From the NCBI GenBank assembly GCA_015179045.1, contig WHUZ01000130.1, positions 1 to 64,000 on the forward strand: a DNA stretch of 64,000 nt, written 5' to 3'. Below are positions 36,929 to 48,352 of the stretch, piece by piece. Made by a program: the position numbers and the translations under genes. A model generated the notes under the pieces. That model worked only from the letters and a program-made list of their open reading frames with translations. It was not told the origin of the DNA and made no database searches. The first letter of the stretch is position 1. Each line of letters opens with the position of its first letter. Origin of the DNA: Kalaharituber pfeilii. Taxonomy: Eukaryota; Ascomycota; Pezizomycetes; Pezizales; Pezizaceae.

Positions 36929-39446
36929 AATAAGGATAGTGGCATCTCTCAGAAATATTTTGATACCCAAAAATTCCCTCTACAGTAGTCCAGGTACTGC
37001 AGCTGTACCACCTTGACACGGATGCTTTTTTTAATTTATAATTACCCCCGAAGGCTATGACGACAAAACATGGGCCCTTGTGCCCCTCCATTGCTACGAT
37101 GTTTTTGGTCGCATGCTGTGCAGTTCCCATATTTGATCATGTTCCTACTTTCGAACCGCAGAAATTTAAGAATAGACACGTGGATGGTATCATGTTCACT
37201 TTTGCGCCGGCACTAGTCTGGATCTGCTAGGTTCGTTCTCTGGTTGCGTAATATATACTACGTATCCGTAGATGCCAATCATGATCAGTATGTCGTGATG
37301 AGGAGAAACTGGAGTTGGAAACATGCTTACCTCAAGGCGCGGTTATCCAAGTTGTTGGTACATCCAAGGTCTTTCTCACCTATGAAATTGCACCAACCCG
37401 AATAGCCTGTAAAAGAATCATATCGAGTCTTATTAAAATGGGGAAAAAAAAAAAAGTTGACAGGTACATACCTTGAATATGATGGATGGACATGACTCCC
37501 CAGAAAGCTGTATATCTCAGGCTGACGTGAAGGACCTGAAGTCTCGCAACGATATCGAGCAAACGTTATTGTTTCTCCATGTACATACGCTAACTTGAGC
37601 ATCGTACCTACTTGTCTTGATGTTGAGGCCATAACAGTAGACTTTAACTCCCCATCCGTATGGACCCAGTGGTGAAGAACTTCCTTCCGATTAAGCAGCT
37701 ACATCTTGGCGCTGAATAGTACCTACTGAGACGTTCGCGTACATACGTTGGTCACTGCTGGCCCGACCTGCTGTGAAAACACCCGAGTTTCTAATGGGTT
37801 GCCACAGCTACCTATTGGCATTCGAAACGAATCTATGCGCACAGGTACATATCGAACCAGGCCCCATTTTTCGTTCTTCCAGGTGTATATATATCGATCT
37901 CTTTCCAGCACTGATATAACCCATCGTAACCGCTCCCCCGCCTCCATATACGTGCGCCGCCATTGTATGCTGCAAAAAAGTTTATAAAGCCTGAAGTATG
38001 AGTACTTACAGCCAAAAAGTTACCGGGTGTACCCAGATATATAAAACGCCCAAATGGTTTTATTATCAGGCAAGAAACTGGTCAAATTGGATTTACACCA
38101 CTCAGGTTCGATTGTGGCTTACTCTACAACTAGTGGTTCACCCCAATCTAGCAGAGACGACTAAGTTTTTTGGAATCGCGAAAGTATGTGTGTGTATATA
38201 TACTTTCGACGCGTTTCTTTCCTATCTTGTCCTCCATTTGATAGAAGGACCTGGCACACTGGGACCGGAGGGGCCTCATATTGTACACTTGGACCCCGGA
38301 ATTTTTTGTACCATATACGTATAGTCGGAACTTCACAAACCCACGTTTATAAACCCACACATATATCCTGTGTACCTACATACCCTATATTCATTCAATC
38401 GTTCTGTCCCGAGCCACAGTGCACTAGTACTCTTAATCTTTCATAAGTACTTCCGTGCCTCTACTTTATGCTATCGCCCCATGGCATGGCTCAGACTGCT
38501 CAAGTAAGGATGTATACTCAGTGGTAGTTACCTTAAGTACATACTTGTATGTATATATGTATGCAAACACACTAAATTATACATGCTACTAGTTTACATC
38601 AATCCCTCCATTCTGTTTATTCATATCCATCACGTTCAGCTCTAGCCACTGGATACTTTCTTCCGCTCAACACCCCACCCTCCATCCACCTTCCACCACC
38701 CTCCCAGTGCCCCTTACCCTCAACTTCCTTTCATCCCATCCCAACATCCATAGTATACAAAACTCCGCCAATCCGTTTGTGTGTTTTTTCATATCATCTA
38801 TGTGAGATATTAGGCCACATGCTATACCTCCCCCCTAGAAACGTTGCGAAATCAGGACGGCAACAGGCAGCCTCACCTATTAGGTACTTGAGTGCCCTAG
38901 TACTGAACCCAGTCCACAGGTATCGCGAACAGGCCCTGGATCCCATCACGAAAGGAGATCCAATCTGTTTATTAGTCCTACTTAGACCTACGTACTCCAT
39001 ACAGCGGTCAGTCAAATCGCCATCTGTGGCAACAGAAATCATGCAGTAATTAGCATGGGTGTGCAGTTAGGTATGTACTACCTTGTTTATCATTCATACT
39101 GCTCAGCCGCAGTCGAGATATTAATCCCAGTCGTGAGTTAGGTCACTCCCCGCGCAAACCTCAAGCTCAAAGTGACTTTCACACATTACCACATTCAGTA
39201 GTCTCCTATCGCTGTATCCGAAATAACATCTTCCTCTTAAACGAAACTTATATCATTAAAAACCGACACTCCGGTTTTTAGACCCTTCTCAATTTGAAGT
39301 GCTTGAGCTCGTGTCAAGACTAAAAGCGTGTTGTCCGAATCCTTGATACACACATCATAGGTAACATCCTCTCACCAAGTTTTTCTTCCATCATCTACTA
39401 CACAAGACTGACATACTTCATCTAGACTTAAATCTGTTTTACCGTC

Positions 39447-42400
39447 ATGGAGGCAGTAGGCCTTGCAATTGGAATTGTCGGGCTGGCGGGACAACTGGCC
39501 AAAGTCAGCCAAGAGTGGTCCAATATCTTCTCGGAAATGAAGGAAATTGGATATGCGCATGACTCTGTGTTGCATGATCTGCGGACAGAAGGGTTGCGGC
39601 TCAAGCAGTGGGAGCAAGCATGGGGGCTGGATGGAACCTCCAGCCAGCTCCTTGATCCGAGCGATGAGCGGTACAGATATGCAGTTGCTAGTCTGGCGAG
39701 GATAGTGGCTGTGTTTACAAATGTTGCTGAGTTGCAAGCGCAGTATCAAGGTGTACCAGAGAGGGATGGCATACATGGAAAACCTGACCGTCTCATCCCA
39801 GTTGGGCGCCTGTTCTCGAGGTTCAGGTCCAAATCTCCGCGTCCAGGGAGTGCGAATGGGAGTCAACCTGCGAGTCCCAACCCTCAGCCTAGTCTCACTT
39901 CCGTTGACCTCAAACTTTTAGAAAATCCAAGGATCCTTGCCAATGAACAACTTCTTCCAGGGCTTAAAGAGGAAATTGCGTGCCTGAGTAGAGTTGCTCA
40001 AAACTTGGAGAGATCTGTACCTACATACCGCAAGCTTCGTTGGGCAAGCACGGACAAAGCCAGGTGTAAGGAGCTGGTAAGCCAGCTAACGCACTACATC
40101 AATGGCCTCTTCAATGTATTACCACCTGCGGATAGGATGCCCCAGACTAGGTCATTAAATTTATCCTTCGACATCCCCTTCAGCCTTCCGGATGTTCGAC
40201 GGAATACTGATTTCGTCGGGAGAGAGGATCTACTTGAGCAGCTAAAGCAAGAGATAGAGAAGGGTGCAGCTACGAAGGATGTTAATCAGCTAGTGCTTCA
40301 CGGTATGGGCGGGATAGGGAAGACACACCTTGCTATGGAATATGTATACCGCCATTCCGGAGACTACTCATCAGTGTTTTGGATCAACGCAGCTAGCGAA
40401 CAGGCTACCAAAATTAGTTTTACTCATATTATGCAGCGGCTTATCAAACACCATGCGAATCTCTCAGGTCCGGAGCCGAACTACAAGCTTATTGGTCAAC
40501 TATTGGGCATGGCTGGCAGGCTGGATTCAGCAGGAACGTTTACTGTACAGCAGCCAAGTGAAGAGCAACATGTTGTCGATTCTGTGAAGGAGTGGTTGAC
40601 TGCAAAGGACAATACCAAATGGATACTTGTGTTTGACAATCTTGATGATCTGGAGTCCTTTGACGTCAATGACTATATCCCATCTGCACCCCATGGAACT
40701 GTGATTATTACTAGCAGAAGACCGGAGAGCATACAGGGGCGAAGAGGGATAGAGGTGCAGCAAATGAGCAATAGTGAGGCAGAAGAGTTACTTTTAAAAA
40801 GTGCAAAGCTAGACCTTGAGAAACTTCCTCTAGATGGTAAGTAAAGCTCAACATGCTTCTTGGTATAGTTTAGACCACTAATATAAGATATTAGAACGTG
40901 AGCGTGAGAAGCAAGCTATTTCAACAATAGTGCACAAACTCGGATACCTACCTCTTGCCATAGAGCAGGCTGGAGCATACATCCATATTCGCCAGTATTC
41001 ATTTAGTCGCTATCTGAGAGAGTACAACACCAATATTACAAGCCTCTTGAGCAAGAAATGGAAAATTGGAAAAAGAGATAGATCTGTCTTTGCTGCATGG
41101 GAGCTGTCATTCAATGCTATCCAAAACCAAAACCCCGAGGCGGCAGAGTTGTTGTTATTATGTGGGTTCCTTGACAATAATGACATTTGCGAGGTGTTGC
41201 TGCAGCGAGGAATGAAATTACCAGTCAATGGTATGTACAGCGATTTTCCAAACGAAGCAATCTAGCTTATGATCCAGATATGAAAGAATCTTACTCATGC
41301 CTTTTTTACAGATACAGCTTTGGGAGACTTGATCCATATACTGTTCTCGTACTCTATGGTAAAGCGGAAAGGCAGCGATGATAGTTTCAACATCCACCCA
41401 TTAGTTCATGTGTGGGCTCAATGGAAACTGGAGATGGAGCCCGAAAGACATAGCAGGAAAGCAACCGAGGCGATTCTTCTTGTTGCATCGGCAATTGCAA
41501 TTCCTAAGAACAGGGAGCGTGTGGTAGAGGACTGGGTATTTGAGCGGCGGATTCTGCCACATATTTTTGCGGTAGAAAGGCAAATAAAGGCCATGGCAAT
41601 AGAAAAGAAGGAGATCCTAGAGGCAGTACACAATCTATGTATAGTTTATCGAGAACATGGTCATTACACGAAGGCGGAGGATCTGTGTAAGATTACGTTG
41701 GCTGGATATGAGAAGTTACTGGGAGCAGACCATCTAGATACCCTTTCTATGATCTACAACATGGCACTGATATATGGTGGGCAAGGACAATATAGCAAGG
41801 CACTAGACCTGTACGAGCAAGCTTTAGCCGGGACGGAAAAGGCACTGGGTGCGGACCACTTACATACCCTTGGTATGGCCAACAACATAGCAGGAATATA
41901 TTATAAGCAAGGGCATTATGACAAGGCAATAGAGTTGCTTGAACGAGTGTTAGCTGGGAAGGAAAGGACACTGGGTGCAGACCACTCAGATACCCTTGGC
42001 ACGGTCAACAACCTCGCGCTGCTATCTGAGAAGCAAGGACAGTATGGCAAGGCCCTGGATCTGTATAAGCGAGCATTGGCTGGAGTGGAAAAGGCACTGG
42101 GTGCAGACCACCCAGTTACCCTCATGACGGTCGGCAACATAGCACTGCTATTTCACCAGCAGGGACAATATACCCAGGCGCTCGAGCTATACGAGCGGGT
42201 ATTAGCCGGGAGAGAAAAGGCACTGGGCGCAGACCACCCAGACACCCTTAACACGCTCAACGGCATGGCAGCAATACTTCATAACCAACGGCAATACACC
42301 AAGGCGCTGCAGCTGTTCGAGCGCGCATTGGCCGGGATGCAAGGGGCGCTGGGCGCAGACCACCTACATACCCTCAACATCATCGACAACATGGCAGGAA

Positions 42401-42858
42401 TATTCTACGACCAAGGACAATATACCACGGCACTGGAGCTGCTCGAACGAGCATTAGCCGGGAGAGAAAAGACCCTGGGTGCAGACCACCCAAACACCCT
42501 TGGCGCAGTCAACAATATGGCGCTGGTACTACACGAGCTGGGACAACATGACAGGTCACTGGTGCTGTTTGCACGCGCGTTAGCCGGGAGAGAAAAGGCG
42601 CTCGGCGCAGACCACCCGGACACTATTTCTACAGTCAACAATATGGCGCAGGTATCCCATGAGCAAGGACAACACGACACGGCACTAGAGTTATACCACC
42701 GAGCAGTGACCGGGAGGGAAAAGGCACTGGGCGCAGCCCACCCGCACACACTTGCGACCATCAGAAATATGGCAAACTTACTCGAAGAAATCGGGCAGTC
42801 CGACAAGGCGCAGGAGTTGCGGTCCAGAGGGGGCTCCAGCCCACAAGATGTATCATAA
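39447..42858 (+). CDS. HeLo - NB-ARC - TPR NLR (STAND NTPase, incompatibility type)
   Basis: Exons 39447-40836, 40895-41230 and 41312-42858 join in phase (1,090 residues). Residues 1-230 are a HeLo domain: GLAIGIVGLAG at the start, LRLKQWEQAWGL near 50, and the closing WASTDKARCKELVSQL helix before NVLPP. HeLo domains (HET-S, HeLo NLRs) target membranes and drive cell death. Residues 240-580 are NB-ARC: GMGGIGKT (286-293, Walker A), WILVFDNLDD (about 391-400, Walker B), VIITSRR (about 419-425, sensor) and YLPLAIEQAG (about 480-489, the GLPLA equivalent). Residues about 640-1075 are ten 42-residue TPR units of the kinesin-light-chain type, repeating ALGADHPDTL. All key residues look intact. 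Known relatives sense non-self with the repeats and signal death through HeLo, so a role in vegetative incompatibility or immunity is inferred. Neighbours give no obvious partner gene. Confidence 0.9.
41722..42775 (+). repeat. 126-bp coding tandem repeats (TPR array)
   Basis: The block encoding LGADH recurs every 126 bases, at about 41722, 41848, 41974, 42100, 42226, 42352, 42478, 42604 and 42730. The segment GCCGGGAGAGAAAAGGC followed by CTGGGYGCAGACCACC is close to identical in several units, while the middle of each unit varies. The pattern suggests unequal crossing-over or gene conversion combined with diversification. Confidence 0.9.
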
Positions 42859-43865
42859 CAATCCACGGAAACCAGGTGCGCAGTGCGTGTATGGGCGAAG
42901 ATAGGTGGTTGAAATGATATGATTTCTGTAACTTAATTAACCCGTACATAAAAAAAACAGCCTCGCATTCCGGATATATTGTACAACCTTCATCGTCAAA
43001 CACAAGATTTTCTTTCCCATCGGTTTCTTTTTTTTCCCCTTAAATTTTCCCTTAAATATAGTCTTTCTCAAAAATGTTGTCAGCTACAGCATTCATATAT
43101 CCATATTGCTAAAAACTTTTCAATTTTCCCACACTTCTTTATCCTTTCTTTGTGCAAATTGAAGCAGCGGTGGGGGGGGAAGGGGTTCTCCAATTTGAAA
43201 TACACCTAAATTAGGTACCAGAATCGAACCCCGAGGCCTTCCTCAATTCCCCAAGCCCCCCCTCGCGCTTATTTGCCAAACAAAACCTCCATCAACAGAC
43301 ACACACTCCACCTTCACCAAAAACTCATGAGGCTCCAACTAACACAAACCACTCCGTCTGTTAGGTCGACTACTGCTCACTCACTGCCCATACACTTCTG
43401 TGATATAATTTTTTTTTGGCTTTTTTTGTCTGGCTGTTTTTGTCAATTTTTCTTAATACCAATTTGTTTTTATACCAAGTGGTATCTTGTTGATGAATTG
43501 GGAAGGGGGGGTTAGACGGGACCAGGTCTATAATATGGTCGGCAGAGGAAAGCCTGGCTGAGCTGGGTGAACGGTTCCAAAGCAAGAGGTTGTGTTACTT
43601 CGCAAAGTCCGGGGGGCGCCCACTTGTGGGCTACAGTGCGCCAAACTTCCGTGTGCTTATATCATACATACATATACTTATTCACACACTCTCTCTCACA
43701 CCAATAGACAACCCACAAGACCATCACCCCAATTTCTACTTCCATTCCCAAGGACATTACATCATCAGTCAACCCAAAAACCCATAAAAATTTTAATGAC
43801 AAAAAAACAAAAAAAACCTATTGAGCAAACCCATACATACAATTGCCTTCTACGTTTCATCACAA
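42859..43865. other. Convergent intergenic spacer between NLR and F-box gene
   Basis: This holds the 3' flanks of two converging genes. It is AT-rich to 43200, then a mix of T-rich and short G-rich runs. No gene, repeat family or RNA was recognised. TTTTTTTT runs near 43027 and 43411 may take part in mRNA 3' end formation of either gene. Confidence 0.5.
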
Positions 43866-46800
43866 TCACATTACTATTTCATTATCCACGTCCGCATCCC
43901 CCTCAGCCTTCCCGCTGCCACTGCCACCGCCGTCATTCAAATCCCATACCCCAAGACCATCATCCCACGCATCCGTTCCATGTAGCCCATCACCACCATC
44001 ACCCCACGCATTCGTCCCTACCTCATCACCACCATCATCCTCTTCCTCATCCTCATCATTATCCCCGTAATCATTCATCCATCCTCCCCACGCCCCATAC
44101 CCATACCCAAACAACCCCCCCACACCCATATCCATATCCAGGTCCATCTCATCGTCGAGATAGTCATCCTCGTCAATCTCATCTGCCTCCGGATCATCTT
44201 CCTCATCCCACTCCTCTTCCTCCTCCCCGTCCTCCTCCGTCATCTCCCACTCCCTCTCCTCCACCAGGTGGTCCAGCACAATTCTATAATCCTCCATCCG
44301 CTCCTCCGTGTCTCGCACAATATCTATCCCGTCGACGTATTTCCGCAAGTCAATTGAATTGATGAACGTCACCCCCTTGTTCAACTTCACCGGTTCCACT
44401 GTCGGATCTGGGTCCTTAGGATACGCCACATCCTCCCACATAATCCATGCCCCATTGAACGGCTGACACTCCATATCATCCTGGTTCTCCGCCACAGTCG
44501 GATAATACTCCCGGTCATGCCACCGATCAAACAACCCCCCCCTTGTCCACCTCTCGATATCACCATTCGGCACCTTCCACAGTTCCAATTTCGGCTCTGG
44601 ACTTTCTAGATCCCATACCCCGAAGCGGTAATCCGATGAAATCACAATAAACCGTGAGCATGGCGAAAGGGAAAGGTACACATCGCTGTACTTGTACCAC
44701 GACTGAGATGGCAGAGGAAGGAGTTTGAGACGGTCAAGTTGCTCGAAGTCGCTATCGCGGTCTTGCTCGGTTAAGAACAGGTCGTCAGAGTCGATGGGAT
44801 GCGCTTTAAAATCCCAGCAGAACAAGAACCGGTGGCCGTAGCGCGTTTCAGAGGAGCGCCGACGCTCCTCAAAACGTTCTTGAGCAGACATGTAATCCGA
44901 AGAGGCATCAGAATCGTACTCATCAGAGGTAGTATAACTGCAAGCTGGGCAATGACACCGCGGGTCGAGAGCGTTTTCATATGACGATGTGGTAGTCCAG
45001 TCCTCATAGTCCTCATAGTCCTCATCTTCCTCCTGTTCATCCCTGTAGTACCACTTTTTTTTCTTCGCCGACTTATCCTTACCCTTCGCCTTACCCTTAC
45101 CCTTACCCTTCCTCCCCATTCTCACCTCCTGCTCCCTGGAAAACTTGGACCTCTCATGCAACATCTCCACCTTCCTCATGACCGACTTGTACTTATTCCT
45201 AGAGTCCTTAGCTCCCCCCACAAACGCCACTATGCCCCCGCCTCGCTGACTCCCCAACTCGCCCACCCGCGCCACGTGCTACTAACCTCGCGGATCTCCT
45301 CCTTCAGCGACACAATCTTCACTGTATGTCCATTCTCGAGACTCAGCATCCAGAACTCGCATGCGGCCTTGTACCCTGTCGAGGTTCCAATTCCCCACTT
45401 GTCGCGGTTGACTTTGGCATTCACGGTGCCGCGATTCGACTTCCGCGACTGTCGCTTTTCCGGAGGAAGCTTGGATTGCGCGCTAATATCTGATGCCAAC
45501 TGCCTCGTGAGATCCAGTCGATGGCTACCGAGTAAAGGCGATGAGATGATGTGTCTTCGGGTGCAGTAGATAGCCATGCTGCTTGTGAGCTGCAAACCGT
45601 CGTTATCGAGGTAGTAGTACTCGTGCGCTAGGTTCTCCGACTGCTCCATATTCATGATCGCTGCGGCGGTTGTGTGCCGTGTTTCCCTATAGTGTAAAGG
45701 GACAACCATAAATCGCTGCCATACCAAATCACCCAAGTCCGGGTCTTTACATACGCCAGGACGGAAACACGAAATTGTGCTAGGTTTGTATCCATCGTTA
45801 TCATCACACACAATTAGGTTCTTTCCCCTAGAACGGAATTCCCAAGTTGTAGTAGAGTCATTCCATGTTTGGTATGCGAAATGAGCGATATCAGGCCACA
45901 TCAGATTGGGTTGGTCCGAAATTCCTGCCCAGAGAGGATGAGCGGCGAGACTTGATATGGGGACTCCAAGTGTGCTGCTGAAAAGATGAAGATGAGCGGC
46001 TCCAGTGGCAGCGGTTGAGGGGCCGGCAGCGCTAGAAGAAGCACCAGCTTGAGCTGCGGCGGAAGAGTTGGCAGCGATGGTAGAGGGAATAGTCGTTGTA
46101 GGATTGGATGTGTCATTGTTCTCGCTGGTAGGGGGATGGACAGATGCACTGCCGAGTTGGGGGGTTATTGTTGTTGGAAGTTCCCACTTTGCACACAGAG
46201 ATAATAATTTCTCGCTTTTTGGAAGTTCCCAGCGCATATTCACCTTGGTTTTGAGAGACGTTGAGTCAAAGTCGCTATCCATATCGACAGTTAGTCTTTC
46301 CACTGCTGACACTTCAATCCCTGCCTCAGACGCCTGTTCTCGTGACCTTGACCGGCGACTCGTGTCCTTTGAATCACGCTTTCTTAGTTGCGGAATCAAC
46401 TTCAAGTTTGCGTCTGAGTGAATGGTATTCTTTAACCATCGCTGCAATGAGTCATTCGTAATACCCATCTTCTGAAGGCGATAAAAGTCGAGACTAGGCA
46501 TCGGCTCTGCTAGATTAGTACCACCCTTCGGCGGCTCCTCTCCAATCATTTTACGCATGGAGGGGAAATGTTCCAATATCGATGCCCTCAAATCCTGGCT
46601 TTTATCGTAACGCTTCTGCGACGGAAAGAGGGAGGCATTCGAAGTTGGCCTTATGAATCCACCTGTGATTGTGGAGTAAGATTTGCCTTGGTTCATCCAT
46701 GGCTCGTCGTTCTCTGGCAACTCCTCCAACCTATACCGAGAAAAATCGTACCCACTGCGGGCCTGTACGGACCGTAAAGTGATCTTGGAAAGGTGTTCAC

Positions 46801-48352
46801 TCAATTGTCTAATCTGATCGCGTCTCAACGTCATTGTCGCAGTGTCCGACTGCACTCTGGAAGTATTGCCAGAGTCTGCTTTGCCATCATCCTCCGTTTT
46901 GATATCCACTCCCTCTTTGCCCTCCTTTGTTGAGTCTTCTAAAGCATCTTTTCCCACTGTAGGCGTAACCTGTTTGTTTTTCTCTTCTGTCGTAGAACCA
47001 TCCTTTACGGATGATGGTAACGGCGGCTGCTGACCAAAATGCCCTCCAATCACTGCTCTCCTCATAGTGTACTTTACGTCGTCATCAAGTGTGTCTCGTT
47101 CACCAAACACCATTCGCGGATCATCTGCGAATACCAGAAATGCCGCTCCTTCTGCAACACCACCTCTAGCCATCTCTCTCTCCCATTTTTGCCTTGTCGA
47201 TTCATCCTCTTTCTCGCCATTCATAACCATCTTCATGCTGTTTGCGGAGGGATATTCTTCAAGGCGTTCAGACCAGGTTGGCATCTTGACTGATACGACG
47301 GGAGGTCCCCAATCTCCTCTGGTTGCCTCCGTAGATGTATGAACAATGTACAATATCCGTTTGGTGTGGTGGGTGTCTGTTGATGGCGGAGTAGAAAGTG
47401 GTGGTAGAGAAGTGGAAGCCTTGTTGTATCGGGGGAGTTTCGGTTTTTTGGCCGGCGGTGGTGCAGGAATCTCTGCGATCTTTCTTTTGAATGATGGCTT
47501 CGTCGTTGCAGGCTGACTTGGCTTTGCCGTTGCAGGCAGACTTGGCTTTGTTGATGTGCTTTCACCTACCTCCCTTGGTGCTGCTCCTGCTGTAGCATGC
47601 GTCGAGTTGTTGGCTGCCTTCTTTGCTGCGATTCGTGCGGACCTTCTGGACTGCACCTGTTGGGATGATTCTTGTATATGGGCAACATGAGTCTCTGGCG
47701 GCGGAGATTTTGGTTGGTCGGGGGACGGCCTCGATAAGGGTGTTGGGACGGGAGCCGGGGCGATAAAGGAGGGGATGACCAAAGCGGGAGGAGACGCTTG
47801 CTTCACGGATGGAGAGGAGGGACTCTTTGGCACAGCTATACGAAAGAAACGCTCCCATTTCATTTGAGCTTGGCAGAGATCTCTGTACAGAGGTTTTAAT
47901 TCAACCGTCGTGCATCCACCCCCTTGTATCTCTCGTTCCTTTCCTTTGAGCGAGGCTGCATGTCTGTCCATTCTAACCACCGAAGGGCCATGTGACATGG
48001 CCCATTGCTCATGCAGTGACTCTGGGACACCGCCACGAACAAAGTTTGCCCTGGTGTCGGCATTGTCAAGGTCTGCCAGGTCCACCCCCAAGCCATTGCC
48101 TCCAAAGCCACATGCTTCCCTGGCAGCAGCCTTCCATATGTATTTGTCGGCGGTGGTGTCGAAGATCTGATCGTGGAATGAGCGGCATGTCAATGCAGCA
48201 GAGATGAGCGATTGACGGTCGCCGAGGAAGGTGAAGATGCGCAAAAGGAGTTCCAGAGGCAGAGCAGAGAGAGGGCACGATGCTGGCGACGGGTGGCGAG
48301 CAGTAGGAGCAGGGAACGGCGACATTGACGATCCGGATTGCGGGGACGCCAT
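43866..48352 (-). CDS. Very large F-box protein with acidic C-terminal tail
   Basis: Two exons: 48352-45287, then probably 45245-43866, giving 1,481 residues. The start is the first ATG (48352). The F-box lies near residues 26-76 (LSALPLELLLRIFTFLGDRQ, then LTCRSFHDQI), so it probably binds Skp1 and recruits substrates to an SCF ubiquitin ligase. Residues about 150-420 are Ser/Pro/Lys-rich and disordered. The middle and C-terminal parts contain conserved-looking stretches (HFAYQTWNDSTTTWEFRSRGKNL truncated here to its core YQTWND, and FVVISSDYRFGVWDLESPEP-like WDLESPEPKLELW) that may form the substrate module. The last 200 residues are Asp/Glu/Gly-rich. The join is uncertain: donor GTTAGT at 45286 and acceptor TCAG ending at 45246 keep phase but leave only 41 bp. 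An AAG acceptor ending at 45207 (80 bp) also keeps phase. Confidence 0.78.

Larger units (their letters stand above)
34200..39446. other. Intergenic region with transposon relics
   Basis: This holds a pogo-type transposase relic, a retroposon tail (copy C) and scattered frames without domains. The 152-codon minus frame at 35988-36446 is open but unrecognised. A minus frame at 37327-37632 contains a plausible donor (GTATGTAC) and acceptor (TTTTACAG), but the spliced product stops quickly, so I do not call it a gene. Confidence 0.5.

Noticed and set aside
37327..37632. 101-codon minus frame with donor and acceptor-like sites
   Set aside because: Removing GTATGTAC...TTTTACAG shifts the frame and gives an early stop. 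No family resemblance.
43592..44362. 256-codon plus-strand frame rich in His and Pro
   Set aside because: It is the antisense shadow of the acidic (Asp/Asp-Glu codon) tail of the F-box gene. It has no domain, and composition alone explains it.
45085..45116. CCCTTA repeats that resemble telomere repeats
   Set aside because: They are CCCTTA, not CCCTAA, and they encode the Lys-Gly repeats of the F-box protein on the minus strand.
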